Shown piece after piece: positions 28,985 to 37,790 of a DNA stretch of 64,000 nucleotides. The stretch is from NCBI RefSeq assembly GCF_004102745.1, contig NZ_RLII01000021.1:1-64000 (forward strand), written 5' to 3'. The DNA comes from Acetivibrio mesophilus. GTDB taxonomy: Bacteria; Bacillota; Clostridia; Acetivibrionales; Acetivibrionaceae. Numbering within the stretch: the first letter of the stretch is position 1; every line of letters begins with the position of its first letter. The translations under genes were made by a program, and so were the position numbers. The notes beneath the pieces are model-generated. The model saw only the letters and a program-made list of their open reading frames with translations, searched no databases and had not been told where the DNA came from.

Positions 28985-29866
28985 ATGGCTATTGAGAATG
29001 TTATAAATATTACAAAAGATATTAGTGATGGTACAGTTACTAATACGAAATATATTGATTTTCTAAATAATCCGGAGAGTTACAGTCAGGAAGAGTTTTC
29101 TAAGCTTTTTTCGGATTTCAAGTCTGAACTGAATAAGGGCAAAATTAGAGTTGCAGAAAAGATTAAAAATAAATGGAAGGTTAATTACTGGGTTAAGCAA
29201 TTTATACTTCATGGGTTCCGATATGGAACAACTAAAGAATATGGATCAAATTGCGAGGATAGATATTTTGATAAAAGTACATTAGGAAAGAGAGAGTTAA
29301 CGTATGAGGATGGAGTTCGCGTTGTATCACAGAGTGCGACAATTCGAGATGGTGTGTATATTGCGCCAGGCGTCATATGTATGCCACCATGTTTTATAAA
29401 CATTGGAGCATATGTAAGTGAGGATACTTTGATTGATTCAAATACATTAGTTGGCTCTTGTGCACAGATAGGGAAAAGAGTTCATTTGAGTGCTGGCTCT
29501 CAGATAGGAGGAGTGCTTGAGCCGGTAGGAGAATTCCCGGTTATTATTGAAGATAATGTTTTTATCGGAGGTAATTGTGGGATTTACGATGGCACAATTA
29601 TCAAAAAAGGTGCAGTAATTGGAGCAGGTACTATAATTACCGGGAGCATAGGGGTTTTTGATATAGTACATAACAGAGTTTATTCGAGAACAGATTCAAA
29701 GCCTTTAACAATACCTGAGGGTGCTGTTGTTGTTCCGGGAGCGAGAATGATTGAAAAGCAGATTTTTGATAACGTTAAGTTATCGCTGCAAACTCCAATT
29801 ATTATTAAATACGTAAAAAGTGGTAATGCAAATTTACAGTTGGAGGATGCCTTAAGAGAAATTTAG
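28985..29866 (+). CDS. dapD: DapD-type tetrahydrodipicolinate N-succinyltransferase
   Basis: This 293-aa protein matches DapD: the N-terminal helical domain with KIRVAEKIKNKWKVNYWVK and DRYFDK, then a left-handed beta-helix of hexapeptide repeats (VNIGAYVSED-like, GSCAQIGKRVHLSAGSQIGGV, IIEDNVFIGGN). The succinylating DapD class is not the usual route in clostridia. Together with the M20 and LysA homologues it recalls TabB of tabtoxin synthesis, where DapD is recruited to a specialised product. Primary lysine synthesis is the alternative. Confidence 0.85.
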   Translation: MAIENVINITKDISDGTVTNTKYIDFLNNPESYSQEEFSKLFSDFKSELNKGKIRVAEKIKNKWKVNYWVKQFILHGFRYGTTKEYGSNCEDRYFDKSTLGKRELTYEDGVRVVSQSATIRDGVYIAPGVICMPPCFINIGAYVSEDTLIDSNTLVGSCAQIGKRVHLSAGSQIGGVLEPVGEFPVIIEDNVFIGGNCGIYDGTIIKKGAVIGAGTIITGSIGVFDIVHNRVYSRTDSKPLTIPEGAVVVPGARMIEKQIFDNVKLSLQTPIIIKYVKSGNANLQLEDALREI

Positions 29867-29909
29867 AATTCCAATAAAACTAAACATTCATAAAAGGGGA
29901 GGTTTCCTT

Positions 29910-30935
29910 ATGGAAGCAAAAGAAGTTGTTATATGCAAAAAATGTATTTTACCGACGACGTTTAGAGATATTGAGTTCAATGAAGATGGTATCTGTAGTT
30001 ATTGTACAAGCAATAAAACAGTGGCTAAGGAGAGGAATGTTTCGCCGGAGTATAAAGCGAAATGTATAAAAGAAATCGATGAAATAATCGAATCGGTTCG
30101 GGGAAAAGGGCAATATGACTGTGCTGTTGGATTTAGCGGTGGTAAAGATAGTACGTACTTGCTATGGGTTTTAAAAGAAAAGTATAAACTAAATGTACTG
30201 GCAATAGCTGTTGATCACGGTTTTATGCCTAATGTTACTATAGAAAATATTAATACTGTTCCTCAGAAGTTAGGCATAGATTTAGTCACTTTTAAGATAA
30301 ATTCAGGTTTTATGGAAAGATTCTTTAAATACAAGTTTTATAATTATAAATCAAAAGCGGTGTTTGACTCGATGTGTGGAGACTGTTCAGATATACTTGA
30401 AGGTTCTGTTATGAGGGTTGCGGCATCATTTAATATTCCGCTAGTATTCATAGGATTATCTCCTGAGCAAGTAAATAGGTATTTTTATGAAGTTCCATAT
30501 GACCATATAAACTCCAATTGGGAAAAGGAATTTTTAAATTCAGAAAGCTTTAATAAAAACGATAAGCTTTATATGTGGAATGCAAAGAACGATTCGGAAA
30601 AGAAGCTGAAAGTTATACTACCGTTTCATGTTTGGGACTATAGTGAAGATGAAGTTGTAAAAAAGCTCGAGGAGCTTGACCTTCTTACTGTGAAAAACTC
30701 CAACCCATTAAAAACCAGATGCAAGATACTGGATACTATGTGCTATGTGGATAAGCATAGGTTGGGATATGATGGGTTTGTTGCACCTTTTTCAGACTTG
30801 ATAAGGTTTGGTAAGGCACCAAGGGAAAAGTACTATGATTTATTTTATGGGAAAGATTATGAATTAAACATGGAACATGTTAATGAAGTGATTAGTAGAC
30901 TTGACTTGGATATGGAGTTAATTCTAAATAAATAG
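29910..30935 (+). CDS. PP-loop ATP pyrophosphatase, sugar-amidotransferase-like
   Basis: This 341-aa protein resembles the N-acetyl-sugar amidotransferase (WbpG/PseA) branch. N-terminal CKKCILPTTF with CSYC forms a zinc-knuckle-like pair, the PP-loop is FSGGKDSTYLL (about residues 71-81), and further cysteines lie in DSMCGDCSD and RCKILDTMC. Sugar-pathway relatives work with HisH/HisF-type glutaminases; none is present here, nor any sugar genes. I therefore infer adenylation-driven N or S transfer onto the cluster metabolite. AAGGGGAGG precedes the ATG. Confidence 0.78.
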   Translation: MEAKEVVICKKCILPTTFRDIEFNEDGICSYCTSNKTVAKERNVSPEYKAKCIKEIDEIIESVRGKGQYDCAVGFSGGKDSTYLLWVLKEKYKLNVLAIAVDHGFMPNVTIENINTVPQKLGIDLVTFKINSGFMERFFKYKFYNYKSKAVFDSMCGDCSDILEGSVMRVAASFNIPLVFIGLSPEQVNRYFYEVPYDHINSNWEKEFLNSESFNKNDKLYMWNAKNDSEKKLKVILPFHVWDYSEDEVVKKLEELDLLTVKNSNPLKTRCKILDTMCYVDKHRLGYDGFVAPFSDLIRFGKAPREKYYDLFYGKDYELNMEHVNEVISRLDLDMELILNK

Positions 30936-31052
30936 TATTAGTTCATAAATAGTTTTTTCTACTTGTAATAAAGATATATAATTTTTGAAGTAGTTTACTT
31001 TTATAGTTAAATTATATTATTATAATGAAAAAACAATGTTTGGAGGATAAAA

Positions 31053-32276
31053 ATGACTAATCTATTTATTAGCAAAGAAAAAGCTTATGAACTTATTGAG
31101 AAATACGGCAGTCCCTTATATGTTTATAATGAAGATATTTTAAAGTTGCGATGCTCTGAAATGAAAAATTTAATGCCCATTAAAAATTTTAGAGTAAATT
31201 TTTCCGCAAAGGCGAATGGAAATCTTGAACTACTAAAAATAGTAAAAGAGCAAGGGGTTGATGTAGATGCAATGTCTCCTGGAGAGATCTTTATTCAACA
31301 AAAAGCCGGCTTTCCTGCGGAAAGAATATTCTATATTGGGAATAATGTTTCAGCCGATGAAATGAAATATGCAATTGAAAGGAATATTTTGGTTAGCGTA
31401 GATTCGTTATCTCAATTGGAGCTTTTCGGAAAGATTAATGCCGGCGGGGATGTAGCTGTCAGATTCAATCCGGGAATGGGTGCCGGTCATCATGAAAAGG
31501 TTGTAACTGCAGGCAAAAAGACAAAATTTGGAGTACAAAGAGATTTTATTCCTCAGGTCAAAGATATTTTGAAAAAATATAACCTTAACTTAGTCGGAAT
31601 AAATCAGCACATAGGCTCGTTGTTTCTGGAAGGAGATGCATATATAGAGTCTGCTATTACACTATTGAGCATAGCAAAGGAATTCGAAAATCTAAGATTT
31701 GTAGATTTTGGAGGAGGGTTTGGAGTCCCCTACAAAGATAATGAAGGAAGATTGGACTTGGCAAAACTGGGCGAAAAGCTTAAAGAATTGATAGTTGAGT
31801 TTGTAGCTGAGTATGAGAACAAGGATATTATCTTTAAAGTCGAGCCGGGTAGATACTTGGTAGCAGAGTGCTGTATTCTATTAGGTGAAGTATATTCAGT
31901 TAAAGATAATTATGGCACTAAATATGTGGGAACCGATCTTGGATTTAATGTACTTTCTAGACCTGTATTGTATAATTCCTATCATGAAGTGGCAGTTATT
32001 AGTAAGAATGACTTTGATGATATAAAAGAAACTGTCAATATTGTCGGTAACATTTGTGAAAGCGGTGACATAATTGCAAAAGACAGAGAGCTGCAGAAAA
32101 TTCAAGAGGGAGACATAATTGCAGTATTGAATGCAGGTGCTTATGGGTATGCAATGGCATCAAATTATAATTGCAGATTAAGACCAGCAGAGGTTTTGAT
32201 TTGCTCTGATGGGACTGATAGATTAATTAGAAGAAGGGATACATTAGAAGATCTAATAAGAAATTTTGAAGTATAG
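31053..32276 (+). CDS. lysA: Diaminopimelate decarboxylase-like PLP enzyme
   Basis: This 407-aa protein is a group IV PLP decarboxylase. The Schiff-base lysine lies in NFSAKANGN (about residue 50), and HIGSLF, FGGGFGVPY, EPGRYLVAE and the active-site GNICESGD follow. The order and length fit LysA or its relatives. Beside DapD and M20 it mirrors TabA of tabtoxin clusters, so it may act on a diaminopimelate-like intermediate. A 117-nt gap before it could hold a separate promoter. Confidence 0.85.
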   Translation: MTNLFISKEKAYELIEKYGSPLYVYNEDILKLRCSEMKNLMPIKNFRVNFSAKANGNLELLKIVKEQGVDVDAMSPGEIFIQQKAGFPAERIFYIGNNVSADEMKYAIERNILVSVDSLSQLELFGKINAGGDVAVRFNPGMGAGHHEKVVTAGKKTKFGVQRDFIPQVKDILKKYNLNLVGINQHIGSLFLEGDAYIESAITLLSIAKEFENLRFVDFGGGFGVPYKDNEGRLDLAKLGEKLKELIVEFVAEYENKDIIFKVEPGRYLVAECCILLGEVYSVKDNYGTKYVGTDLGFNVLSRPVLYNSYHEVAVISKNDFDDIKETVNIVGNICESGDIIAKDRELQKIQEGDIIAVLNAGAYGYAMASNYNCRLRPAEVLICSDGTDRLIRRRDTLEDLIRNFEV

Positions 32277-32388
32277 GATAATAGTGTGGGCAAAAGCATG
32301 CAATGTATAATCATTGTGTTTTGGCCTTAAATAAGATTTACCGATAGGATTATAAAAAAATAAAAGAAAGGAGAGTATGGTTTAGTCA

Positions 32389-32817
32389 TTGACTATATCA
32401 TACAAGTTTACTATGAACATTGAATATAAAAACATAAAAGATTTTGAAGTAGAGCAACTAAGAGATTTGTTTCTATCAGTAAAATGGGATTCGGGAAACT
32501 ATCCTGAGAAGCTTAAAGTTGCAATGAAAAATTCATCTTCCGTATACTCTGCTTGGGATGGAGATAAGTTGGTTGGATTGGTAAATTGCTTATCAGATGG
32601 TGTGATGACAGCGTATATACATTTTTTATTGGTGCATGCAGATTACCATGGACAAGGAATTGGTGAGAAACTTATGTCCCTGATGCTGGAGGAATACAAA
32701 GACTATTTAAGAAAAGTTTTAATAGCATATCCGAAAGCTTTGGAGTTTTATAAAAGATGTGGTTTTCATGTGGCAGATGAGAAGATACCTATGTTTATTA
32801 CGACACTAAAAACTTAA
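32389..32817 (+). CDS. GNAT-family N-acetyltransferase
   Basis: This 142-aa protein has a single GNAT fold. The acetyl-CoA pyrophosphate loop is DYHGQGIGEKLM (about residues 84-95), and the C-terminal FYKRCGFHVADEK is typical. TTG 32389 is the likely start, though spacing from AGGAGAG is long; ATG 32413 is the alternative. The substrate is unknown. It could modify the product or provide self-protection, as the GNAT of tabtoxin-producing strains does. Confidence 0.8.
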   Translation: MTISYKFTMNIEYKNIKDFEVEQLRDLFLSVKWDSGNYPEKLKVAMKNSSSVYSAWDGDKLVGLVNCLSDGVMTAYIHFLLVHADYHGQGIGEKLMSLMLEEYKDYLRKVLIAYPKALEFYKRCGFHVADEKIPMFITTLKT

Positions 32818-32885
32818 ACATGAATTATTAATGGACCTCATACGCAAAATCTAGGAGAATAAACAGTTTTGGAAGGGATATTGAG

Positions 32886-33977
32886 ATGATTTATAAAGAA
32901 TATGGTAAAACTAAAAAGCTTGTTTCTGCTATTGGATTTGGGGGCATGAGGTTTGAGAAAGAAAATGGGCGATATAATATTGATAAATGCGTGGAGCTTT
33001 TAGCTGAAGCAAACAAGCTTGGAATAAATTACTTTGATACTGCTCCGGGATACAATGATGATCAAGGTGAATATATCTTTGGGGAGGCATTCAAAAATAT
33101 GACAAAGGAATTTTATGTCTCCACAAAGAGTATCGCCAAGTCAGGACTCGAACTACGTAAGGATCTTGAAAGATCCTTACGTAGAATGAATGTAGACAAA
33201 ATTAATTTTTTTCATATATGGTGCGTGCTTAATATGGACGATTATAAAAGCAGAATTGTAAAAAATGGAGCCTATGAAGCAGCACTTAAGGCAAAAGAAG
33301 AAGGGCTGATTGAGCATATTGTTATTTCTACGCATTGCCACGGAGATGAGATTGCTTCAATAATTGAGGATAATCTATTTGACGGCATTACTATAGGGTA
33401 TAATATTTTAAACTTTCCTTATAGGAAGAATGGATTAAAAGCGGCTTATGAAAGTGGATGGGGAGTTGCGACCATGAATCCTTTAGATGGGGGAATTATA
33501 CCCCTAAATGCCAACTATTTTGAGTTTATTAAATCCGACAACGATAAATCTGTAGTGGAGACTGCATTAAGATTTAATCTTTCGCATAAAGAAATAACAA
33601 CAGTGCTGGTTGGATTTTCTAATCTAGAGCAGTTGTATGAAAACGTAAGATACTGCAATGAAATAAGAACTATTGATGAAAGCAGGCTACAAGCAATAGA
33701 AAAAAAGTTGTCTAAAACACTCAATGAGCTTTGTACCGGTTGCAGATATTGCGAAAAGTGCCCTCAAGGTGTTGAGATTCCAAAGCTGATGATTGCATAT
33801 AATCAAAAGATGTTAAAAGGTCTTGAGCAAGGTCTTGTTTGTTTACGGTTAGACTGGGGATTGAGTACGGAAAATGCAAGCCTCTGTACCGGATGTGGAG
33901 TGTGCGAGAATAAGTGTACACAGCATTTGCCGATTATCGAACGATTAAAAGATATTCAAAATTGGGTTAACAACTAA
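32886..33977 (+). CDS. Aldo/keto reductase with C-terminal 4Fe-4S cysteines
   Basis: This 363-aa protein has an AKR barrel: IGFGGMRF, YFDTAPGYNDDQGEYIFGEAF with the Asp/Tyr dyad, KSIAKSG with the Lys, and a His in ISTHCHG. The last ~90 residues hold two ferredoxin-like clusters (CTGCRYCEKCPQGV and CTGCGVCENKC), the architecture of predicted iron-sulfur oxidoreductases. It probably reduces a carbonyl intermediate. Codons for LRKDLERSLRR (33153-33184) form a perfect 15-bp inverted repeat (see separate entry). Confidence 0.85.
   Translation: MIYKEYGKTKKLVSAIGFGGMRFEKENGRYNIDKCVELLAEANKLGINYFDTAPGYNDDQGEYIFGEAFKNMTKEFYVSTKSIAKSGLELRKDLERSLRRMNVDKINFFHIWCVLNMDDYKSRIVKNGAYEAALKAKEEGLIEHIVISTHCHGDEIASIIEDNLFDGITIGYNILNFPYRKNGLKAAYESGWGVATMNPLDGGIIPLNANYFEFIKSDNDKSVVETALRFNLSHKEITTVLVGFSNLEQLYENVRYCNEIRTIDESRLQAIEKKLSKTLNELCTGCRYCEKCPQGVEIPKLMIAYNQKMLKGLEQGLVCLRLDWGLSTENASLCTGCGVCENKCTQHLPIIERLKDIQNWVNN
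33153..33184 (+). repeat. Perfect 15-bp inverted repeat inside the aldo/keto reductase gene
   Basis: CTACGTAAGGATCTT (33153-33167) is followed by a 2-nt loop and its exact reverse complement (33170-33184). It lies early in the coding region. Such a perfect stem would form a strong mRNA hairpin or a DNA cruciform. Confidence 0.85.
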
Positions 33978-34027
33978 TAGGTTAGAACTATAGATTGTCA
34001 TCGCGGATTGGCAGTAAGGAGTTTTTT

Positions 34028-36244
34028 ATGGATTTAAGAGTATTAATAATTGTTAATTCGGCATCTGAAAGCTTTGATGATTTTGATAAATATATTTTGC
34101 CGTATATTAAAGTTTTTGGAATACCTTATATCATACATGATAGGGCTCATGGAACATTATCTGATTGTAATTATCAGTTGATAATCTTAGGGCATAATCA
34201 TCTCGAATTATCAAATGATTCGAGTTGGACTGTTTCCGAGAAGGAATTGTTGCTCAAATCGTTAAAGAAGGGCACTGGTATAGTAAGTTTTGATGCATAC
34301 TCCAATATTTTAGATGATTTTTTTGTCCTTAGTGATTCTATTGTTAATACTAGCAAAATAGTGATTAGCTCAGAGCCACATTATGTTACTGCATTGAAAT
34401 TTCCGGAAGAAGTTATTGAATTTAAAAATGAAGTAAATAACAATGCCGTTATGAGCATTCATAGGGTAATACTGTCAGAAAATGTCCAAAATTTAGCCTA
34501 TGCCGATGATGTGCCTTTTATATTTTGCAAATCCGCTTTTGAAGGCCGATTTTTACAATGGCTAAGTTATAAGTGGATAGACCCTTCGATAAGAGGACCT
34601 TTATGGAATATGGATGATTTATTGTGGAGGAGCATTGTATGGGCTGCAAAGAAACCCTTTGTTGCAAGAATGATTCCTAATTTTGCTACTATTAGAGTAG
34701 ATGATTGTTGTGGAGATCATGGGTATTACTCTGAGAATCCGTTTCAATGGGTGGATATTGCTTCAGAATACGGATTTAAGCCATGGATTGGTTTTTTTTA
34801 TGAAGATATTTCACCTAAAGCTTTGGACAAAATGCGCGAGCTAATAACTGAAGGTAAAATAACTGCTCAATTCCATGGAGTTGAGTTGTTTGGAAGAATT
34901 TTTTCAAATGATGATGAGACAACCCATGGCATATTAAAAACAATTAAAGAGTGGTTTGAAACTGTAGGAGGCGAATTTCCTCTTTCAAAATATTTCATTC
35001 CTCATGCGTATGATTTGACTTCTAATGCAATCCCTGTTCTTAAGTATTTAGGGGTTGAATTTATAGGGTTGCCATATGAATTGGATAGTGGGGGGGCTGC
35101 CGGTGGAATTGGCAATCCCTGGTTGAAAGCCGGCCCTTATAGGAGACATTTTGAAGGCGTTGATGGAAATCCTATGGAGATTTCGACAGTTAATAGACCA
35201 TTTTATTATGCAGACAGATTCTTAGAATCAAATGAGTCAGCTTCGTTTTTTAATATAATTACTGAAATTAGAGATATAAATGGGTACGAATGGTTTGACT
35301 TCAAAAAAGATGATTCTGAAAATATTGATGTTGATGAAGCAATCAAAAATGGGACTTTAATTCTTAAACGCTGTTTTGACAGTAAGATATTTGCAAATCT
35401 TTTTACGCATGAAGACACATGGAGAGGAAAGTTTATTTCAAATATTACCCCCAAAGATTGGAGAACCATAATTGCAGGAGTTGTATCCAATTTATCGAGC
35501 TATGAATTAAGATTTCCTACATTAGATGAAGCTGCTATGTATGTTAGAGAGCTCAGTCAATCTTATATCGAGAGGGCAGAATATTTTCAAGAAGAGGATA
35601 TAGTTAGAATAACTATAAGAAGCTCCAATTACCCGACGGAAGTTACAGTTTTTTCAGAGTATAGCGGGTTTATACTGGAATCTAGTTATCCATTGGAAAA
35701 TAAAGATTTAGCAAAAGAAATTAATATAAAGTTAAAAAAAGAAAGATTACCTGAATATAATACAATATTTACAAGGGAATTTCCAGTTCGCGAGAATATA
35801 TCTCAGGAGCCTCTATTATTGGGTACAAAGTTTTATTCGGTTGTCCCGGGAGAGATTGAAAGAGTGAGATTTTATTCTGCATCAAATGAAAGCGGGTTGC
35901 ATCAAATACAGATTTTGAATTGTAGAACTGGTGAAGTGGAGCTAGGTCCAATTTATTGGAATATCGAATGCAGTGCAAGTGGTTGGATGGAATTCAAATT
36001 ATCAGAACCTCTGAAGATATCTTCAAATACTGAGTACATTGTTTTTATAAGTACCTCATTAGATAAAACCGACAAATATATTTATGTTTCAGCACCTGGA
36101 TATTTTTGTTCGGCGTTAAATAGAGAGTATTTAAGAACTGTAACTGACAGTGGAGTTTATTTGAGCAATTTTCAAACAATGTCTGAAAACAAAGAGGTTC
36201 AAAGCTCATTTTTTCGTGACATTGTTTTTAAAGCAATAATTTAA
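34028..36244 (+). CDS. NodB-like polysaccharide-deacetylase-fold protein with DUF4082-type C terminus
   Basis: This 738-aa protein has three parts. Residues 1-~190 resemble a flavodoxin/glutaminase-like domain (LRVLIIVNSASESFDDFDKY, LIILGHNHLEL). Residues ~220-520 look like a NodB barrel: ATIRVDDCCGDHGYY with the Asp pair, AQFHGVELFGR and KYFIPHAYDLTSNAIPVLKYLG. The last ~145 residues read as a DUF4082-type beta-sandwich (LLLGTKFYSV, ERVRFYSASNESGLHQIQIL). No signal peptide is visible, so it is probably cytoplasmic. I chose ATG 34028 after AAGGAG over TTG 33995. Its function in the cluster is unknown. Confidence 0.65.
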   Translation: MDLRVLIIVNSASESFDDFDKYILPYIKVFGIPYIIHDRAHGTLSDCNYQLIILGHNHLELSNDSSWTVSEKELLLKSLKKGTGIVSFDAYSNILDDFFVLSDSIVNTSKIVISSEPHYVTALKFPEEVIEFKNEVNNNAVMSIHRVILSENVQNLAYADDVPFIFCKSAFEGRFLQWLSYKWIDPSIRGPLWNMDDLLWRSIVWAAKKPFVARMIPNFATIRVDDCCGDHGYYSENPFQWVDIASEYGFKPWIGFFYEDISPKALDKMRELITEGKITAQFHGVELFGRIFSNDDETTHGILKTIKEWFETVGGEFPLSKYFIPHAYDLTSNAIPVLKYLGVEFIGLPYELDSGGAAGGIGNPWLKAGPYRRHFEGVDGNPMEISTVNRPFYYADRFLESNESASFFNIITEIRDINGYEWFDFKKDDSENIDVDEAIKNGTLILKRCFDSKIFANLFTHEDTWRGKFISNITPKDWRTIIAGVVSNLSSYELRFPTLDEAAMYVRELSQSYIERAEYFQEEDIVRITIRSSNYPTEVTVFSEYSGFILESSYPLENKDLAKEINIKLKKERLPEYNTIFTREFPVRENISQEPLLLGTKFYSVVPGEIERVRFYSASNESGLHQIQILNCRTGEVELGPIYWNIECSASGWMEFKLSEPLKISSNTEYIVFISTSLDKTDKYIYVSAPGYFCSALNREYLRTVTDSGVYLSNFQTMSENKEVQSSFFRDIVFKAII

Positions 36245-36301
36245 GAATTATTTTTATAAATACGAATATGCCATTTGGTAAGTAGGTGGGGGAACTTGGA
36301 A

Positions 36302-37759
36302 ATGCTTGACTTTATTAAAAAATGTGAGGAAAACAGAGAACACATTTTTATCATTGAGCCTTTTACACAAAGAACCGTTACATATGGACAGCTTTTGAAT
36401 TGCTGCATGATATTGAAAGATGAATTAACTCAAATGGGTGTATCTAAAGGAGATAGAATAGTATTATCTTTTAGGAATGAAATAGAGTATGTTATTTCGT
36501 ACTTTTCAGTACTTTGTTTAGGTGCAATACCTGTACCGGTGAATCCTGATGTCAAAAGTACTGAAATACAATCGATAGTGTCAGATACTTTGGCTTCAAT
36601 AATATTAACTAGGTCTAGGGAAGAAGAAAAAAGTCACAGTTTAAGCTCTTTAGTTCACTATGTTGAGATGGAGAGTTTTTTAAATAGAGAGAGGCACGCT
36701 GAAGACACTATAAATACAGAATTTGAATATTCTGAGACAGCCGCAATAATGTACACATCCGGCACTACCGGGAAGCCTAAGGGTGTAGTTCTAAAGCTAA
36801 AAGCTGTTCTAAACGGTTTTCGTGAATTTGGGGAAGACTTTGATTTTGATGCAAATACCCGTATAATTCAGCCAATGCCGGTATATCATGCGGATGGATG
36901 GTGTTTTTCAACGTTATTGCCTTTCCTTTTTGGTTCTACTGTTATTCTTGCTCCAGATTTCGGCACTTATGTAGCACTGAATTTTGATAAATTGGTTTGC
37001 GATTTTAAGGGCAATACAATGATATGTGTGCCATCTATGTTATCTTTGCTAATTGCGGTCAAAGATCGATTTGATGACAAAATTAAGGGAATGTTGAAAC
37101 ATGTGCTGTGTGGCTCGGCAAGATTAGATCCGGAGATACTTTTTAGGTTTGAAGCAGAATATAATACAAAAGTTTATGACAATTACGGACTTACAGAAAC
37201 TTTATTAATAGCTTACTATTCCCCGAAAATTGAGTATCGATGTGGGTCGGTAGGTAAAATTCCTAAAAACAGGGAAGTTTGTATAGCAGAAGACGGGGAA
37301 ATTTTGGTAAGCAGTGAGTTTTTGTTTGGAGGCTATTATAATAATACTATTAGCACATCAAAGGTGTATGATGGGAAATGGTTTTATACAGGGGATACAG
37401 GATATATAGATGAGGATAATTACCTTTATTTGACAGGGAGAAAAAAAGAGATAATAAATAAAGGTGGTATTAAAGTTTATCCTAATGAAGTAAGTGAAAC
37501 CATTCTTAGATATCCTGGCATTATAGATGTAGCGACAATTGGATTTGAAGACGAGATGTATGGTGAAGAAATATATTCTTTTGTTGTTTCTTCACCGGAT
37601 GTAGACATTTCCGAAGAAAAAGTTTTATCATACGTTAAGCAAAACATTTCTCAACTAAAATGCCCTAAAAAAATAATTTTTATAGATATAATTCCTAAAA
37701 ATGAACTAGGAAAAGTGAATTATAAAGTATTGCAAGAGAAGTTGAAGCAGGTACTATAA
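36302..37759 (+). CDS. AMP-dependent acyl/aryl-CoA or carrier-protein ligase
   Basis: This 485-aa protein belongs to the ANL adenylating family. Core motifs are MYTSGTTGKPKGVV (about residues 148-161), DNYGLTETLL, YTGDTGYIDEDNYLYLTGRKKEII and the catalytic Lys region KNELGKVNYKVL. It would activate a carboxylic acid and load it on CoA or on the carrier protein encoded 1 kb downstream. ATG 36302 has better spacing from AGGTGGGGG than upstream TTG/GTG choices. Confidence 0.88.
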   Translation: MLDFIKKCEENREHIFIIEPFTQRTVTYGQLLNCCMILKDELTQMGVSKGDRIVLSFRNEIEYVISYFSVLCLGAIPVPVNPDVKSTEIQSIVSDTLASIILTRSREEEKSHSLSSLVHYVEMESFLNRERHAEDTINTEFEYSETAAIMYTSGTTGKPKGVVLKLKAVLNGFREFGEDFDFDANTRIIQPMPVYHADGWCFSTLLPFLFGSTVILAPDFGTYVALNFDKLVCDFKGNTMICVPSMLSLLIAVKDRFDDKIKGMLKHVLCGSARLDPEILFRFEAEYNTKVYDNYGLTETLLIAYYSPKIEYRCGSVGKIPKNREVCIAEDGEILVSSEFLFGGYYNNTISTSKVYDGKWFYTGDTGYIDEDNYLYLTGRKKEIINKGGIKVYPNEVSETILRYPGIIDVATIGFEDEMYGEEIYSFVVSSPDVDISEEKVLSYVKQNISQLKCPKKIIFIDIIPKNELGKVNYKVLQEKLKQVL

Positions 37760-37790
37760 AAAAAGCTATTAATTTAATGGGAGTGTTTTT

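Noticed and set aside
22605-30935. Beta-lactam synthetase (as in tabtoxin) for the PP-loop proteins
   Set aside because: Neither protein has the N-terminal Ntn/asparagine-synthetase-like domain; both fit other PP-loop branches.
29910-30935. Sugar amidotransferase for LPS or flagellin glycan
   Set aside because: The motifs fit, but no HisH/HisF partner or nucleotide-sugar genes are nearby, and the context is a metabolite cluster.
27808-32276. An ordinary lysine operon
   Set aside because: Genes for most of the pathway are absent and PP-loop and radical SAM genes are interleaved. It remains a listed alternative but is less likely.
32281-32330. Terminator after the LysA-like gene
   Set aside because: CAATG/CATTG pairing is short and no T tract follows.
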